In this document: in pieces, positions 1 through 11,487 of the stretch
How positions within the stretch are numbered: position 1 is the first letter of the stretch
Layout of the letters: the number at the start of each line of letters is the position of its first letter
NCBI GenBank assembly: GCA_964035015.1
Contig: OZ036000.1
Location: 8,602,759 to 8,666,758 of the forward strand
Origin: Corallium rubrum
Taxonomy: Eukaryota > Cnidaria > Anthozoa > Scleralcyonacea > Coralliidae
DNA: 64,000 bases
Direction of reading: 5' to 3'
Position numbers and translations under genes: made by a program
Notes under the pieces: model-generated
What the model saw: only the letters and a program-made list of their open reading frames with translations
What the model was told of the DNA's origin: nothing
Database searches by the model: none

Positions 1-2200
1 CATCTACATCTACACCTCCACATCTACACCTCCACATCTACATCTACACCAACACCATCCACACCATCCACATCCGCATCTACACCTCCACATCTACATC
101 TCTACATCTACACCTCCACATCTACACATCCACATCTACATCTCTACATCTACACCTCCACATCTCTACATCTACACCTCCACATCTACATCTCTACATC
201 TACACCTCCACATCTCTACATCTACACCTCCACATCTACACCTCCACATGTACATCTCTACATCTACACCTCCACATCTCTACATCTACACCTCCACATG
301 TACATCTCTACATCTACACCTCCACATCTACACCATCCAGATCTACACCTCCACATCTACACCATCCACCTCAACACCTCCACATCTACACCTCCATATC
401 TGCACCTCCACATCTACACCTCCACATCTACACCTCCACATCAACACCTCCACATCTGCACCTCCACATCTACACTTCCACATCTGCACCTCCACATCTC
501 TACATCTCTACCTCCACATGTACATCTCTACATCTACACCTCCACATCTACATCTCTACATCTACACCTCCACATGTACATCTCTTCATCTACACCTCCA
601 CATGTACATCTCTACATCTACACCTCCACATCTACACCATCCAGATCTACACCTCCACATCTACACCATCCACCTCAACACCTCCACATCTACACCTCCG
701 CATCTGCATCTCCACATCTACACCTCCACATCTGCACCTCCACATCTGCACCTCCACATCTGCACCTCCACATCTGCACCTCCACATCTACACTTCCACA
801 TCTGCACCTCCACATCTACACCTCCACATCTGCACCTCCACATCTGCATCTTCACATCTGCATCTCCACATCTACACCTCCACATCTACACCTCCACATC
901 TACATCTCCACATCTACACCTCCACATCTGCACCTCCACATCTGCATCTTCACATCTACATCTCCACATCTACACCTCCACATCTGCACCTCCACATCTA
1001 CATCTCCACATCTACACCTCCACATCTACACCTCCACATCTACACCTCCACATCTACACCTCCACATCTGCACCTCCACATCTACACTTCCACAGCTACA
1101 CCTCCACATCGACACCTCCACATCTACACCTCCACATCTACATCTCCATGTCTACACCTCCACATCTACACCTCCACACCTCCACATCTACACCTCCACA
1201 TCTACACCTCCACATCTACACCTCCACAACTGCACCTCCACATCTGCACCTCCACATCTACACCTCCACATCTGCACCTCCACATCTGCACCTCCACATC
1301 TACACCTCCACATCTACACCTCCACATCTGCACCTCCACATCTACACCTCCACATCTGCATCTTCACGTCTACACCTCCACATCTACACCTCCGCATCTA
1401 CACCATCCACCTCAACACCTCCACATCTACACCTCCACATCTACACCTCCACACCTCCACATCTGCACCTCCACATCTACACCTCCACATCAACACCTCC
1501 ACATCAACACCTCCACATCTGCACCTCCACATCTGCACCTCCACATCTACACCTCCACATCTACACCTCCACATCAACACCTCCACATCTGCACCTCCAC
1601 ATCTGCACCTCCACATCTACACCATCCAGATCTACACCTCCACATCTACACCATCCCAGGGACATAGCCAGGGGGAGAGCCTCCACACCTCTCCAGATCT
1701 ACACCTCCACATCTACACCATCCACATCTACACCTCCGCATCTACACCTCCCCAGATCTACACCTCCACCATCCACACCTCCGCATTTACACCTTCAGAT
1801 CTACACCTACAGATATACACCTACACCTCTCCAGATCTACATCTCCACATCAACAACACCACATCTACACCTCCACATCGACACCTCCACTCCCCAGTCT
1901 ATACCTGCACATCTACACCATCCACATCTACACCTGCGTCTACACCATCCACATTTACACCTGCGTCTACACCTCCACATCTCTCCAGATCTACACCTGC
2001 CCATCTACACATCCACATCTACACCTCCACCTCTACACCATCCACACCTACACCTTCAGATCTACACCTTCACCTCTCCAGATCTACACCTCCACATCTA
2101 CATCTCGACATCTGCATTTCTACATCTACATCTACACCTCCACCTCTCCAGATCTACACCTACACCTCTCCACATCTACACCTGCATCTACATCTATAGC
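1..2200. repeat. 15-bp minisatellite, CTACACCTCCACATC type
   Basis: About 2.2 kb of diverged head-to-tail copies of a 15-bp unit (CTACACCTCCACATC, with CTGCACCTC, CATCTCTA and CACCATCCA variants), degenerating after about 1.65 kb. It continues off the left edge. Because 15 is a multiple of 3, all + frames stay open for hundreds of codons, giving meaningless His/Thr/Ser/Pro-rich ORFs. It lies just upstream of the first visible DMGDH exon, so it is probably inside a DMGDH intron. Confidence 0.95.
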
Positions 2201-2352
2201 CACTCTTACATCTTCATAGTGTCTGGTCATAGCTCTTTCGTTCTAGCTCTTGATTGACCTAAACTGCCTGGTGCCGAGACTATGTGTATTTAGACGAATC
2301 ATTTTGTAACATTATGTTAACATGTATTTATCACGCCAAACTGTTATTTTAG

Positions 2353-2607
2353 AAATTAGTTGCCAAAGGAGCGGAAATGGGTGTACACGCTGGGTGGGAA
2401 CAACCCAACTGGTTTTCCAAACCTGGTGATGGTGGTTATGAACCAAGCTTCCGTCGAACAAACTGGTTTGAACCTGTTGGCAAAGAGTGTGCCCTTGTTC
2501 TCAATAACGTTGGAGTCATTGACCTGACGCCTTTTGGAAAATTTGAAATTACTGGCTCCCAAGCAACAGAGTTTTTAGACTACATGGTCGCTAATAAACT
2601 GCCAAAG
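2353..2607 (+). CDS. DMGDH: DMGDH exon a
   Basis: 85 codons after a TTATTTTAG acceptor, donor AAG/GTTTGC, phase 0 at both ends. Encodes [20 protein letters not shown] onward to YMVANKLPK; the W-E-x-P-x-W-F signature opens the folate-binding domain. The in-frame ATG at 2377 is an internal methionine, not a start. Confidence 0.92.
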
Positions 2608-3721
2608 GTTTGCACGTTACATCATAAGTCTCAAAAGTAGTATACAATTAAACATCTCTATAACGGCCACTAAAGGGACAGAGTTTACTGGTGTTGTAGA
2701 GAAGTGGCTGTTGTAACGAAGTAGCCGTTGTAGGCAGGTGGCGGTTGTAGAGAGATAGCCGTTGTAGAGGTGGCTGTTGTGGGTAGGAGGTAGCTGGGCG
2801 TTGTAGGGAAGTGGCTGCTGTAAGGGGGTGACCGTTGTAGGCAGGTAGCCGTTGTAGGGAGTTGGCCGTTGTAGACAATTGGGTGTCGTATGGAGGTGGA
2901 TGATGTAAGGAGTTGGCCGTTGTAGAGAGGTGTCCATTGTAGAGAGGTGTCCGTTGTAGAGAGATGTCCGTTGTAGAGAGGTGTCCGTTGTAGAGAGGTG
3001 TCCGTTGTAGAGAGGTGTCCGTTGTAGAGAATTGGGTGTTGTAGAGAGGTGGCCGTTATAGAGAGGTGACCGTTGTAGAGATGTGGGCGTTGTAGAGAAC
3101 TGGGGGCGTTGTGGGGAAGTGGCCGTTGTAGAGAGGTGACCGTTGTTGTAGAGGTGGCCGTTGTAGGGAGGTGGCCGTAGCACAGAGGGTGCCGTTGTAG
3201 GGAGGTTCAACTGTACACCCTTGAACCATGTCCGTGGTTGCCATGGAGTAGCAACAAACCCAGTAACAGCGTTTTTAGCCATGTATCTTTGACACGTTTG
3301 AACCCTGACGCTGATTTAATGTCTCCATCAGGTGGGATCAACGAATATTAGTCATTTAATTACGCCTCGAGGGCGAGTATTTGCAGAACTTACTATCACA
3401 ACACTGGCACCCAACCACTATTTAGTCGTTACTGGTTCTGGTTCGGAGTATCACGATCTCAGGTAATATGTAGAAATTTGACAACGTTATAATTAAAATT
3501 ATTGAGAGCTATTTCCTAGAATACTTCAATGAGAAGAAATGTATTAACTACAGTGTAGGCAGTGCTTCCACTTTTTATTTGCATAGCCCAGTCACTATGG
3601 GGGAGGGTTTAGATAAACAAGAGAAACAAAGAACTTTTGCAAAGAAGGTTAATAATATCTGACCCCTCCCCCCATGGTGACAGGCCCGTGGAAGGAAATT
3701 TCCTTGCAAAGTGGATGATGA

Positions 3722-3755
<34 letters not shown>

Positions 3756-6700
3756 GATGGTGATGGTGATGGTGATGATGATGGTCATGGCGATAATGGT
3801 GGAGTGATGGTCATGATAGTGACGGTGATCAGGAGAACGGTAGTAATGGTGGTGATAGTGATGATTGTGCCGGTGATGATAGTATAATGGTGATGATGGT
3901 AGTGGTGTTGATTATCACGATGGTGGTGTGGTGGTGATGATGATGGTGGTGGTGATGATGATCGTGATGATGGATGGTATAATGGTGATGATGGTAGTGG
4001 TGTTGACTGTCACGATGGTGGTCCACTGGTGTGGGATGATGGTGGTGGTGATGATGATCGTGATGATGGTATAATGGTGATGATGGCAGTGGTGTTGATT
4101 GTCACGATGGTAGTCCACTGGTGTGGTGGTGGTGATGATGGTAGTGGTGTTGATTATCACGATGGTGGTGCACTGGTGTGGTGGTGCACTGGTGTGGTGG
4201 TGATGGTGGTGGTGATGATGATCGTGATGATGGTATAATGGTGATGATGGTAGTGGTGTTGATTGTCACGATGGTGGTGCACTGGTGTGGTGGTGATGAT
4301 GGTGGTGGTGATGATCGTGATGATGGTAAAGGTAATAATGATGATGGTAGCCATGCTGATGGTGGTGATAATAGTAATGATGGTGATGGCAATCCACTTA
4401 TAGAAAATGGTCATGACGGTAAGGAGGAGATCACCAACACTCAAGCTTTAAACAATTGATAGATGACACCTGTCTGTCTTTTAGGTGGCTGAATGATTAT
4501 GCAAGAAATTACTCAGACGTGACTATAACCAATATAACAGATGATTACGGTACACTGGGCATTGCAGGTCCTCGTTCACGAGATGTGCTCAGTAAGCTAA
4601 CAGACACGGATATGAGCCACAAGAATTTTAAATTTCTAACGGTAAAAGATATGGAAATTGGAGGAATTCCTGTAAAAGCTCTGCGTCTATCCTATACAGG
4701 TGAGCCGTGGAGTTTACAGCTCGCAGTTTGGTTATCGTAAATATTTACCGGATCTGGTAACTCACTACACTATACTAACTTCATTATACTGGATAACTAT
4801 ATCGGTTATATATAAACTGTTCTCCCTAGAGGTCCACTAAGGGCCATCCCTAATTGCTCCAGTGTTACTATAGGAGGAAACTGGAGCAAACTAAACTAAC
4901 TTCATTTATACTAGATACCCCAATTAGTCATAATCTGTTCTCCCTGGAGGTCCAGTAAGGGCCATCCCTAATTGGGCCAAGAAACCAGAGTATCTGGAGA
5001 AAACTTGTGTGGTGTTTGGCACAGAGTCTAACTGGAAGTACTCTTCTCAGATTCGGCCAAGGTGAAATTTTAATCTGATAACTGCACCGAACAGGAGTCC
5101 AACCCGAGTTGTCGACGTGAAAGGCATGTACGCTAGTAACCACTGTGCCACCAACCCACATACTAATTAATTCTCAGGAAAAATCCTTAACACAAGACGT
5201 GAATTGAATGCGTAACCTTCTGAAATGTATTTTCGGCAAGTATAGTCAAGCTGTTGTTGCTAATCCCCTATACCACATTTTTGAATTTCTTGCTAATTGT
5301 GTTTATTATTATTTGTATGAGTTTATATGTATGTATGTTAAACAATATACGGTAACTATTAAACAATATTTAGCCACACCATAACGTTTATTCTTTTTTC
5401 ATCCACACAGGCGAGCTTGGCTGGGAAATATATTGCAAAATGGACGACCTTAGTCCACTCTACGACGCTTTAATAGAAGCTGGCGAAGAATATGGCATTG
5501 GAGATTTTGGAACGTACGCCATGACCAGCTTAAGGGTAGAGAAAGGATTCAGAGCTTGGGGTTCAGAGGTACGGGCTTTTTTTTTACTCAGCTTTAAGAC
5601 TAGAGAGAGGACTTAGAGCTTGGGGATGAGCCGTTGGATTCAGAGATTAGGGACTTTAAGATTCAGACAACGGACTACGGCTACGGTAGAAAGTTTAACA
5701 GTGGTATTATTAAATGGTGGTGTATTTATACATTCAAATTTCAAGATTATCGCACGGACTCGCCATGTTCTTAAATTCCTGAAGAGATATACACTTGTTC
5801 AATCTATGCTAGTCGCGAGAGTAAGGTTAAGCTTTCCCAAGGCTTCTGTAGTGATTCACGTTCCGCATTGTCTTTACAACGTAAAAATGCTTTTTCTACG
5901 TTGCCAACAGAGTCACGACGGCATGCAAATTACTCTTGCGACCGTCATTTGCAAAAGCTCTTTGTATATGACATAAAAATCTATTGTTCAAACACGTTGC
6001 CGTAGTCGTATAGTCGTTGTGTTTTCTTAAAGTCCCTATTGAGGATCAGAGGGGTGATATATCAGTATAAGGAGATGTGATATGGAAGAAAGTGTATATG
6101 AGAGGGTAATAAATAACTGCTGTAAGTTATAATTCAGTTGTTATTATTTATTTATTTATTATCTTTACAACCATGCAAGAATGCAAATATACAGTACATA
6201 AAGAGTGCAAAACTTAAACATGATTGAAGGAATGATTAACAGGACACGAGTCCCATGTGAAGACCAACCCAACAAAAAAATTACCTAATAAACGTTAAGT
6301 AAACACACGATAAAAAGACAACAACAAATACACAAATTACATAAGAATAAAGATTTAAGAGCAACGACATTTAGAACAGAAACTTTTCCAGGTGCGCAGT
6401 CTATTAACATCGAAATTGGAATCTAACTTAGAAGGGTAGTGAATGTAAAGTTCATGTTTAAAAATGGAAACAGAAGTATTATTATATATACGAACTATCG
6501 GAGAGAGATTGTTCCAGAGAAAGACAATCCTGTTGAAAAAAGAATTTCTAAAAAGAGAAGTCCTACAAGGATTGGCTTGAAGCAAGTTGTTTTGACTTGA
6601 ACGAGTGCGAGACGAGCGGATAGAAGAAAAAGTAACAAAACGGGAGGTATCTAGATCGTAGAGACCTTGTTTACACTTAAAAAAGAAGAGAAGATCCTTA

Positions 6701-9700
6701 ATTTCAGGCCAAAGATATAGGCAATAAGTTAAGCTTTTTGAGACGGTCGGAGTATTCAGAGATTGCGGTTCAGAGAGTGAGAAGGAGGTGCGATGTGGAA
6801 GAACGTGTATATATACGAGAGGAAAATAGGAACTGTATTAGAAAATTCAGGGCTCGTTCTTCGTGTACCGGATACAGAATACGTCACAGCTACATTTTGT
6901 ACCAGACGCAAAGTTTTGGAATCAGTTGAATTGCTCCGTTCTTTTAAACAGGGCTCCTGTCTAAATATTGTTTAAAAATAAATAAATAAAATTTAAAAAT
7001 CGCTAAATTTTGCATTAAACATGAATTGAAGTATTCCTTGAAAAATTAAGCGAATATTTTTTTGAAAACCAAAGCAATCCAACTGATTCCAAACTTCTGT
7101 GTTCGGTACACGAAGTAGAAGCCGAATTCGAATTCGGGCTCTTAAGGATCAGAGAGGTGTTAAGGGACGTGATGTGGAAGAACATTGAGGATCAGAGGGG
7201 TGATAAGGAGATGTTATATCGAAGAAAGTGTGCAACTGTACACGAGAGGGTAATAAAAACTATATAATTCTAACTTTGAGGATCAGAGAGGTGATATGGA
7301 AGAAAGTGTATATGAGACGATAATAATAACTAGATTAGAATTCAGAACTCCTGTTCATCTTGCTTTTATTATAATTTAGATGAACATGGACACGAATCCA
7401 TTCGAAGCAGGACTTGGATTTTTCATCAAACTTGATAAGGTGGGTACAATCATAGTCTATTTAAGAAATGGCTCATGGTTTAGCGTGCTCCCTCGAGTTA
7501 TGGATGCACGCGGGAAATTGGGAGAGCACGAAAAAATCGTAAGAGTTGGTCGAGGCGTAGCCGCGACCAACTCTAGATTTTTTAGTGCTCTCCAAATTTC
7601 CCAAGTACATCCATAACTCGATGGAGCACACTAAACCATGAGCCATTTCTTTTATAACATAGCATTAAATCCTTTCACAAGCCGGCGAATCGTTTTGGTT
7701 GTTGTGTTTTTCTACTTTCGTAGCCAAGTCTCTTTTGTTCACTAAAATCCAACCAAAGGACAGTTTAAACTCGGTTAATCAGACCCAGTTTATGCCTTCT
7801 GGGTCGTTGTTCTTTATTACTCAATAAAATTAAATGGCTCTGTATTTTGAACTCAATTTAAACTCAGTTTTGTTTTGAAATTTTCTCCCGCGCTTTTTTT
7901 GCCGTGCTCCATCGAGTTATGGAGCACGCACGACAGCCAATCAAAACTGTTGCTATATAAAAGCTATGTTATAATAAGAGATGGTCTGGAAACTCAGCAA
8001 AACTCTTTGTTCTATCTTTTTATTCCCATGTTTATGCAAACTTCTGCACGGTGAGAACTATGTATTTGTGGTATAATGAAGCAGTCATCCAATAGCAGCG
8101 TTCAGGTTCAATCGCTCAACCGTGTTATTATTACTCTGGCTACCTGTAGTAGGCCGAGGTGTTCTTGCACATTATTGGTAGATTTTGTGATTGCTGCAAT
8201 AACACTACAATCAGCATATTTTACCCAAACAACGCCTGACCCAGGCGTCTTGTTGAAATATTAGAGAGCTTAAGCATATTAGGCGTTTTTGAGACACGGA
8301 CGGTGACCGGAAGAACAGGAATATAATACAGAACTACTGAACCGCGTATTCTTTGAAAAGACTTCTTTACCCAAAACAAAGGCTATAAATAATAATCACA
8401 TATCTAAACCGTTAGCTCATAAGCTCAAATTTTATCTTTATGTAAAAATACAGATCCTTTATTTTATATTGTAATGTAATGAAATTATCCCCTTAAAATA
8501 CAAGCTTTCTACTTTAAAAGCATGTATATTGTAGTTAAACAACGATGACAGGCCTCAACGTTCTAGAAGTTCCCGTTGTCGCAAGAACGTCAAAATGCTC
8601 TCAATGACGTCTTGTGTAGAACCTCGTGTAGAACGACGGCGTTCACTTTGCTCTTGGGATTTTACATTGCTCATTATAATTGTTTTGAATGAAAAATGCT
8701 ATTGAATTCAATCGCCGTCCGTGGCTCTAAAACGCCTGTATGCTTAAGCTCTCTATTAATTAGGGAAAAACAAAAGGTTTGTGCACGGTGAAAACCGCCT
8801 CAACATCAAATCACAGCTAATAGGCGTTAGGAAGTTTGCCGAGTTTCCAGACCATATGTTGATTGACTCTCGTACAATCTGGATGTTGTGCGTTATCAAA
8901 AGTCAATGTATCATAAGATCGTGCATATAGTCTAACTTTATAAAAATCTTTTATAGCCGACTGATTTCATTGGCAAGGAAGCCTTGAAGAAGATCAAGGA
9001 AGATGGTTTGACTCGAAAGTGTGTTTGCCTCACTGTTGACACCAGTGATGTAGACCCTGAAGGAGATGAAACAGTTTGGCAGAACGGAAAGGTACCTTAC
9101 TCCTATTTCTAATATTGATCATAACATTTATTTACCCAAAAATCATTTTAAAATCATAAAAATGCGGCCCCAAGCAATGTTATATTATTAGTCATTATCC
9201 TTCAATGAACCGGACTGTGTTCCGAATCGCATTAAATCTGAAACTCCGAACCGTCTATACTACTTCAGCGGTTGCCAGATTATGTTTTCCCGCCATTTTG
9301 TATCGCACTCCATATTTTGTATCCATAGCGTAGGTTTTAGAGAACCCGAGCACTTAGTTGAGACAGAGTTGGAAAAAGTATTCAACCTTCCTCTGGATGA
9401 GTTTTTAAGTTTAGATAACCTTCCTCAAAATATATAGCGAGAATTTTGTGTTTTGCAACGTTCATAAAACTGCGTGACTTTTACAGTACCTTGGTTTTCT
9501 AGGTTTTCCTATATAGGTAAGCTTTGGCACACTACAATAGCTACTAATAACTGACCGCTGCCTACTAACTACCCTCGACTGCTGTGAAGATACAGACATC
9601 ACAGCAGACATCAGCGTACATGTCTCACACATGTAACTGCTGCCACTGCCAGTGCTGCATAATTGTTGGTTAGCCAATGTTTTGCTGGTCAGTTGTAACT

Positions 9701-10817
9701 TTCTCAGATTACCAAATGTGTTGTTTCACGTGTTTTCACTTTAAACCTTCCTCACTAAAGTAAACCTTCCTCCGGGTGGTACCCGCATACCAGCAGCATT
9801 TTTCCAACTCTGAGTTGAGATGTTGTTTTAATGAACAGAGGAGCATGGTAGAAGCATTCACAGAAAATTTTAAGACAATCTGATGTATAGTTTTCACGTT
9901 ATTCACTCCACATTTTGCCATGGCTAGTTCTTGGAGAAAATGTGAGCTTTCAGTAGCAATGCCTTATGACGTTATACGCAAATAGACAACTATGCTTAAG
10001 AACAATGGATTTGAGCATTAATGGTCCATTTGCGTACTTCGTATAATTATATCTTACTAGATGTTTTGGTGTGTAGTATCGCTGTATATTTTTACGAGTT
10101 GTGCCGCCTGCGAGTCAAAATACAAACGAGTAAAAATATACAGCGATACTACACACCAAAACATCTTATAAGAGATTTATTATACAACTGCTCTCATCAA
10201 CAAATTTTTATGGAAAAAGAAAACTCTAAAAAGACCAGAGAAGTAGCGTGACTTGCACCAAGACAAAATAATAAGCATACATGAAGTAGTCCCCCGTGTG
10301 ATAAATTTGATTGGCTATCCAAAAAACTAACTATCCAAATATCGCTGTATATTTGTACTTATTTTTAGCGTTATTTGCACAGTTTTTAATGCAGTTATAT
10401 AATTAGGCATTGTTACTGAGGACCCAAATTTATCCAAAAATAAACTATCCATGACAAACTTTGAGAGTTAATAGCGCGAAGAATATACACTAGATACTCG
10501 AAATTTTCCGTGAATGCTCCTACCATGCTCTTTTCATCAAAACAACAAAATTGCCGAGGAATTTTTCACTTCAAGTCACTGACCCCAACACCACTTTCTT
10601 GTAGGTTGTTGGTGTCACCACATCCGGGTGTTTTGGTTGGCAAGTGAAAAAGAGCGTTGCATACGCATTACTTCCCGTCGAGCTTTGCGACAAAGGAACT
10701 GAAGTGGAGGTCGAGTTACTTGGCGAAAAGCGTTTAGCTCGGGTGGAAAATGATCCTCTGGTCGACATAGAAATAGTTCGTCACAGAAAAGCGTTAAAAG
10801 CTGCCAAAAAGACATGA
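2353..10817 (+). CDS. DMGDH: Dimethylglycine dehydrogenase, 3' half (7 exons)
   Basis: Mitochondrial matrix flavoenzyme of choline/betaine breakdown that demethylates dimethylglycine to sarcosine, passing electrons to ETF and the one-carbon unit to tetrahydrofolate. Visible CDS joins 2353-2607, 3332-3462, 4485-4699, 5411-5568, 7380-7439, 8957-9091 and 10605-10817: 1167 nt, 388 residues plus TGA, with all phases compatible and GT-AG junctions. This covers the C-terminal folate-binding (GcvT-like) half and the GcvT C-terminal barrel of a protein of about 860 residues. The FAD-binding N-terminal half must lie to the left of the window. Diagnostic segments are [58 protein letters not shown] and [18 protein letters not shown]. 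The last favours DMGDH over the related sarcosine dehydrogenase and PDP regulatory subunit. I see no frameshift or stop, so it looks functional. Introns are swollen by minisatellites, a LINE fragment and nested TIR elements. Confidence 0.93.
2640..3230. repeat. 18-bp minisatellite in DMGDH intron
   Basis: Diverged tandem copies of an 18-bp unit, TGTCCGTTGTAGAGAGGT, clearest at 2930-3030 and looser on both sides. Fills most of the 724-bp intron between the first two visible DMGDH exons. Confidence 0.9.
3332..3462 (+). CDS. DMGDH: DMGDH exon b
   Basis: 131 nt between acceptor CTCCATCAG and donor CAG/GTAATA; ends in phase 2 so that AG plus G of the next exon makes Arg. Encodes [20 protein letters not shown] and on to GSGSEYHDL. 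Confidence 0.93.
3700..4425. repeat. GAT/GGT-rich compound repeat in DMGDH intron
   Basis: A (GAT)n and (GGT)n trinucleotide core passes into a longer-period repeat. Recurrent blocks contain GATCGTGATGATGG, GTATAATGGTGATGATGG and GTCACGATGGTGGT-CACTGGTGTGG, seen near 3957, 4050 and 4216. The strand yields His- or Asp/Gly-rich spurious ORFs. Confidence 0.9.
4485..4699 (+). CDS. DMGDH: DMGDH exon c
   Basis: 215 nt, acceptor CTTTTAG, donor ACAG/GTGAGC, ends in phase 1. Encodes [20 protein letters not shown] and on to ALRLSYTG. It holds the [12 protein letters not shown] loop of the GcvT fold. Confidence 0.94.
5411..5568 (+). CDS. DMGDH: DMGDH exon d
   Basis: 158 nt, acceptor CCACACAG, donor GAG/GTACGG. 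Encodes [20 protein letters not shown], then the family signature [20 protein letters not shown] short copy of its 3' end (TTAGAGCTTGGGGATGAG) recurs about 40 bp downstream in the intron. Confidence 0.94.
6030..7345. repeat. About 80-bp GAGGATCAGAGGGGTGAT repeat copies
   Basis: Copies of a unit with GAGGATCAGAGGGGTGAT followed by GATATGGAAGAAAGTGTATA and GAGAGGGTAATAA occur near 6040, 7145, 7187 and 7275, with a diverged one near 6750-6830. The cluster is split by the LINE fragment at 6128-6740. Confidence 0.7.
6128..6740 (-). mobile_element. 5'-truncated non-LTR retrotransposon (LINE) tail
   Basis: On the minus strand an open frame from about 6735 to the stop at 6355-6357 reads [20 protein letters not shown], then [42 protein letters not shown], and ends [11 protein letters not shown]. 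The order [11 protein letters not shown] / FFNR-xx-WN-xLP / C-x-C near the end is typical of the region downstream of the reverse transcriptase domain in CR1/L2/RTE-like LINEs. Nothing upstream of that tail is present, so the copy is 5'-truncated and dead. Its 3' end abuts an (AATA)n-like tract (6130-6160 on +), as expected for a LINE tail. It sits antisense within DMGDH intron d. Confidence 0.75.
7380..7439 (+). CDS. DMGDH: DMGDH exon e (60 nt)
   Basis: Twenty codons, [20 protein letters not shown], flanked by acceptor ATAATTTAG and donor AAG/GTGGGT, phase 0 at both ends. Recognised by the conserved MNxDTNPxEAGLxxFxKL block. Confidence 0.93.
7463..7650. repeat. Long inverted repeat (about 90-bp arms)
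   Basis: AGAAATGGCTCATGGTTTAG at 7463 is matched in inverse by the sequence ending at 7650. The arms continue inward through GAGTTATGGATG and the GGAAATTGGGAGAGCAC region to a short centre rich in GGTCGAGGCGTAGCCGCGACC. A third partial copy (GTGCTCCATCGAGTTATGG) lies near 7903. Confidence 0.85.
7979..8870. mobile_element. Diverged member of the 7-bp-TSD TIR family, with nested element
   Basis: The ends (GAGATGGTCTGGAAACTCAG at 7980; GAGTTTCCAGACCATATG near 8840) and internal stretches match the elements at 28316 and 36021. The copy is interrupted around 8131-8757 by another inverted-repeat element and its outer TIR bases have decayed. Confidence 0.75.
8262..8757. mobile_element. Nested TIR element (GAGAGCTTAAGC ends)
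   Basis: Inverted arms: GAGAGCTTAAGCATATTAGG at 8265 and the matching inverse ending CTTAAGCTCTC near 8754. TATTA flanks both sides and may be a target duplication. Contained in the 7979-8870 element. No coding frame. Confidence 0.7.
8957..9091 (+). CDS. DMGDH: DMGDH exon f
   Basis: 45 codons, acceptor TTTTATAG, donor AAG/GTACCT, phase 0 at both ends. Encodes [20 protein letters not shown], then [19 protein letters not shown]. The DVDPEG-E-W-NGK block is the best discriminator for DMGDH. Confidence 0.94.
10059..10166. repeat. Inverted repeat, about 40-bp arms
   Basis: AGATGTTTTGGTGTGTAGTA at 10059 returns in inverse ending at 10166, separated by about 25 bp. Stem continues through ATCGCTGTATATTTTTAC. 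In DMGDH intron f. Confidence 0.85.
10605..10817 (+). CDS. DMGDH: DMGDH terminal exon g
   Basis: 71 codons including TGA at 10815-10817; acceptor TTTCTTGTAG. Encodes [20 protein letters not shown] then [15 protein letters not shown], the GcvT C-terminal barrel. Lys-rich C-terminus (KALKAAKKT). Confidence 0.94.
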   Translation, partial: VVGVTTSGCFGWQVKKSVAYALLPVELCDKGTEVEVELLGEKRLARVENDPLVDIEIVRHRKALKAAKKT

Positions 10818-10919
10818 GTGGAGGGACACATATTCAAATCAATTTGTAGGTTAAATTAAAGAATAATCAATGTATATGCTCCAGCCGGCTGGGAAATTAA
10901 TTAGAAACCTAGGGGAAGA

Positions 10920-10925
10920 AATAAA
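10920..10925 (+). terminator. AATAAA poly(A) signal of DMGDH
   Basis: Canonical AATAAA about 100 nt after the DMGDH stop codon, followed by a T-rich stretch. It is the natural 3' end signal. Confidence 0.6.
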
Positions 10926-10961
10926 TATGAAATTTTTTTTTGCTTTGTTGATTGAATTTGT

Positions 10962-11487
10962 TCAGGAAAAGTAGGTGTAATTATTTTCATTTCGCCTTGT
11001 TTCCTCTCTTGTCCCTTCCTTAGTGTCCTTGGAATCCTCATCCGTCTCCTTTAAGGTGCTGTTACACGATGCGATTTTTCTTGCAACTTGCAACAAATTT
11101 ACCCATGAAAAAAAACAACTCGCGAGTTGCAAGAAGGGTGTTGCAGGTTCAGCAACTTGCGAACTTTGTTGCAAGTTGCAGCAAAAAGTAGAATCCATCC
11201 AACTTTTCTTGCAACTTGCAACACGGCAAAAATAACAAAATCGCAAGTTGTTAACCTGCAACAAAAACCGCATGGTGTAACGCTAGCTTTATATGATCCT
11301 CCGTTTCTTCAATGTCCTCTCCTGCCTATTATCTAGGTTATCCTTAGTGTTCTGGAAGTCCTCGTCCGTCTCCTTTAGATTATCCTCAAGGTCCTCCTGT
11401 CTTTTCTAGGTTATCCTTAAGTGTCCTTGTAGTTCTCGTCCATATATTCTAGATAATCCTTAAGGTCCTATCCCTTCTAGATTATCC
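10962..11487 (-). pseudogene. Decayed repeat tail of the acidic protein gene
   Basis: Minus-strand repeat units homologous to the 11488-12585 ORF continue past its stop, but with frame changes and stops (for example EDNLKETDEDFQNTKDNL in a shifted frame near 11340-11400). The last unit, at 10962-11057, reads LKETDEDSKDTKEGTREETR then RNENNYTYFS and a stop, probably the original C-terminus. A TIR element (11058-11283) is inserted into one unit. So the current 365-residue product is a truncated form of a longer ancestral protein. Confidence 0.65.
11058..11283. mobile_element. TIR element (GTTACACGATGCG) inside repeat tail
   Basis: Ends GTTACACGATGCGATTTTT and AACCGCATGGTGTAAC are inverted imperfect copies. 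The interior is dominated by TTGCAACTTGCAACA motifs in both orientations, so the whole 226 bp can fold back. It splits a repeat unit of the acidic-protein gene. Related TTGCAAGTTG-rich palindromes occur at 31545-31727 and 36475-36625. Confidence 0.8.

Noticed and set aside
248-2257. Two overlapping ORFs of 669 and 633 codons on +
   Set aside because: Pure translation of a 15-bp tandem repeat whose period is a multiple of 3; both frames are open for the same trivial reason, with no non-repetitive domain.
3829-4459. His-rich and Asp/Gly-rich ORFs on both strands
   Set aside because: GAT/GGT trinucleotide repeat within a DMGDH intron.
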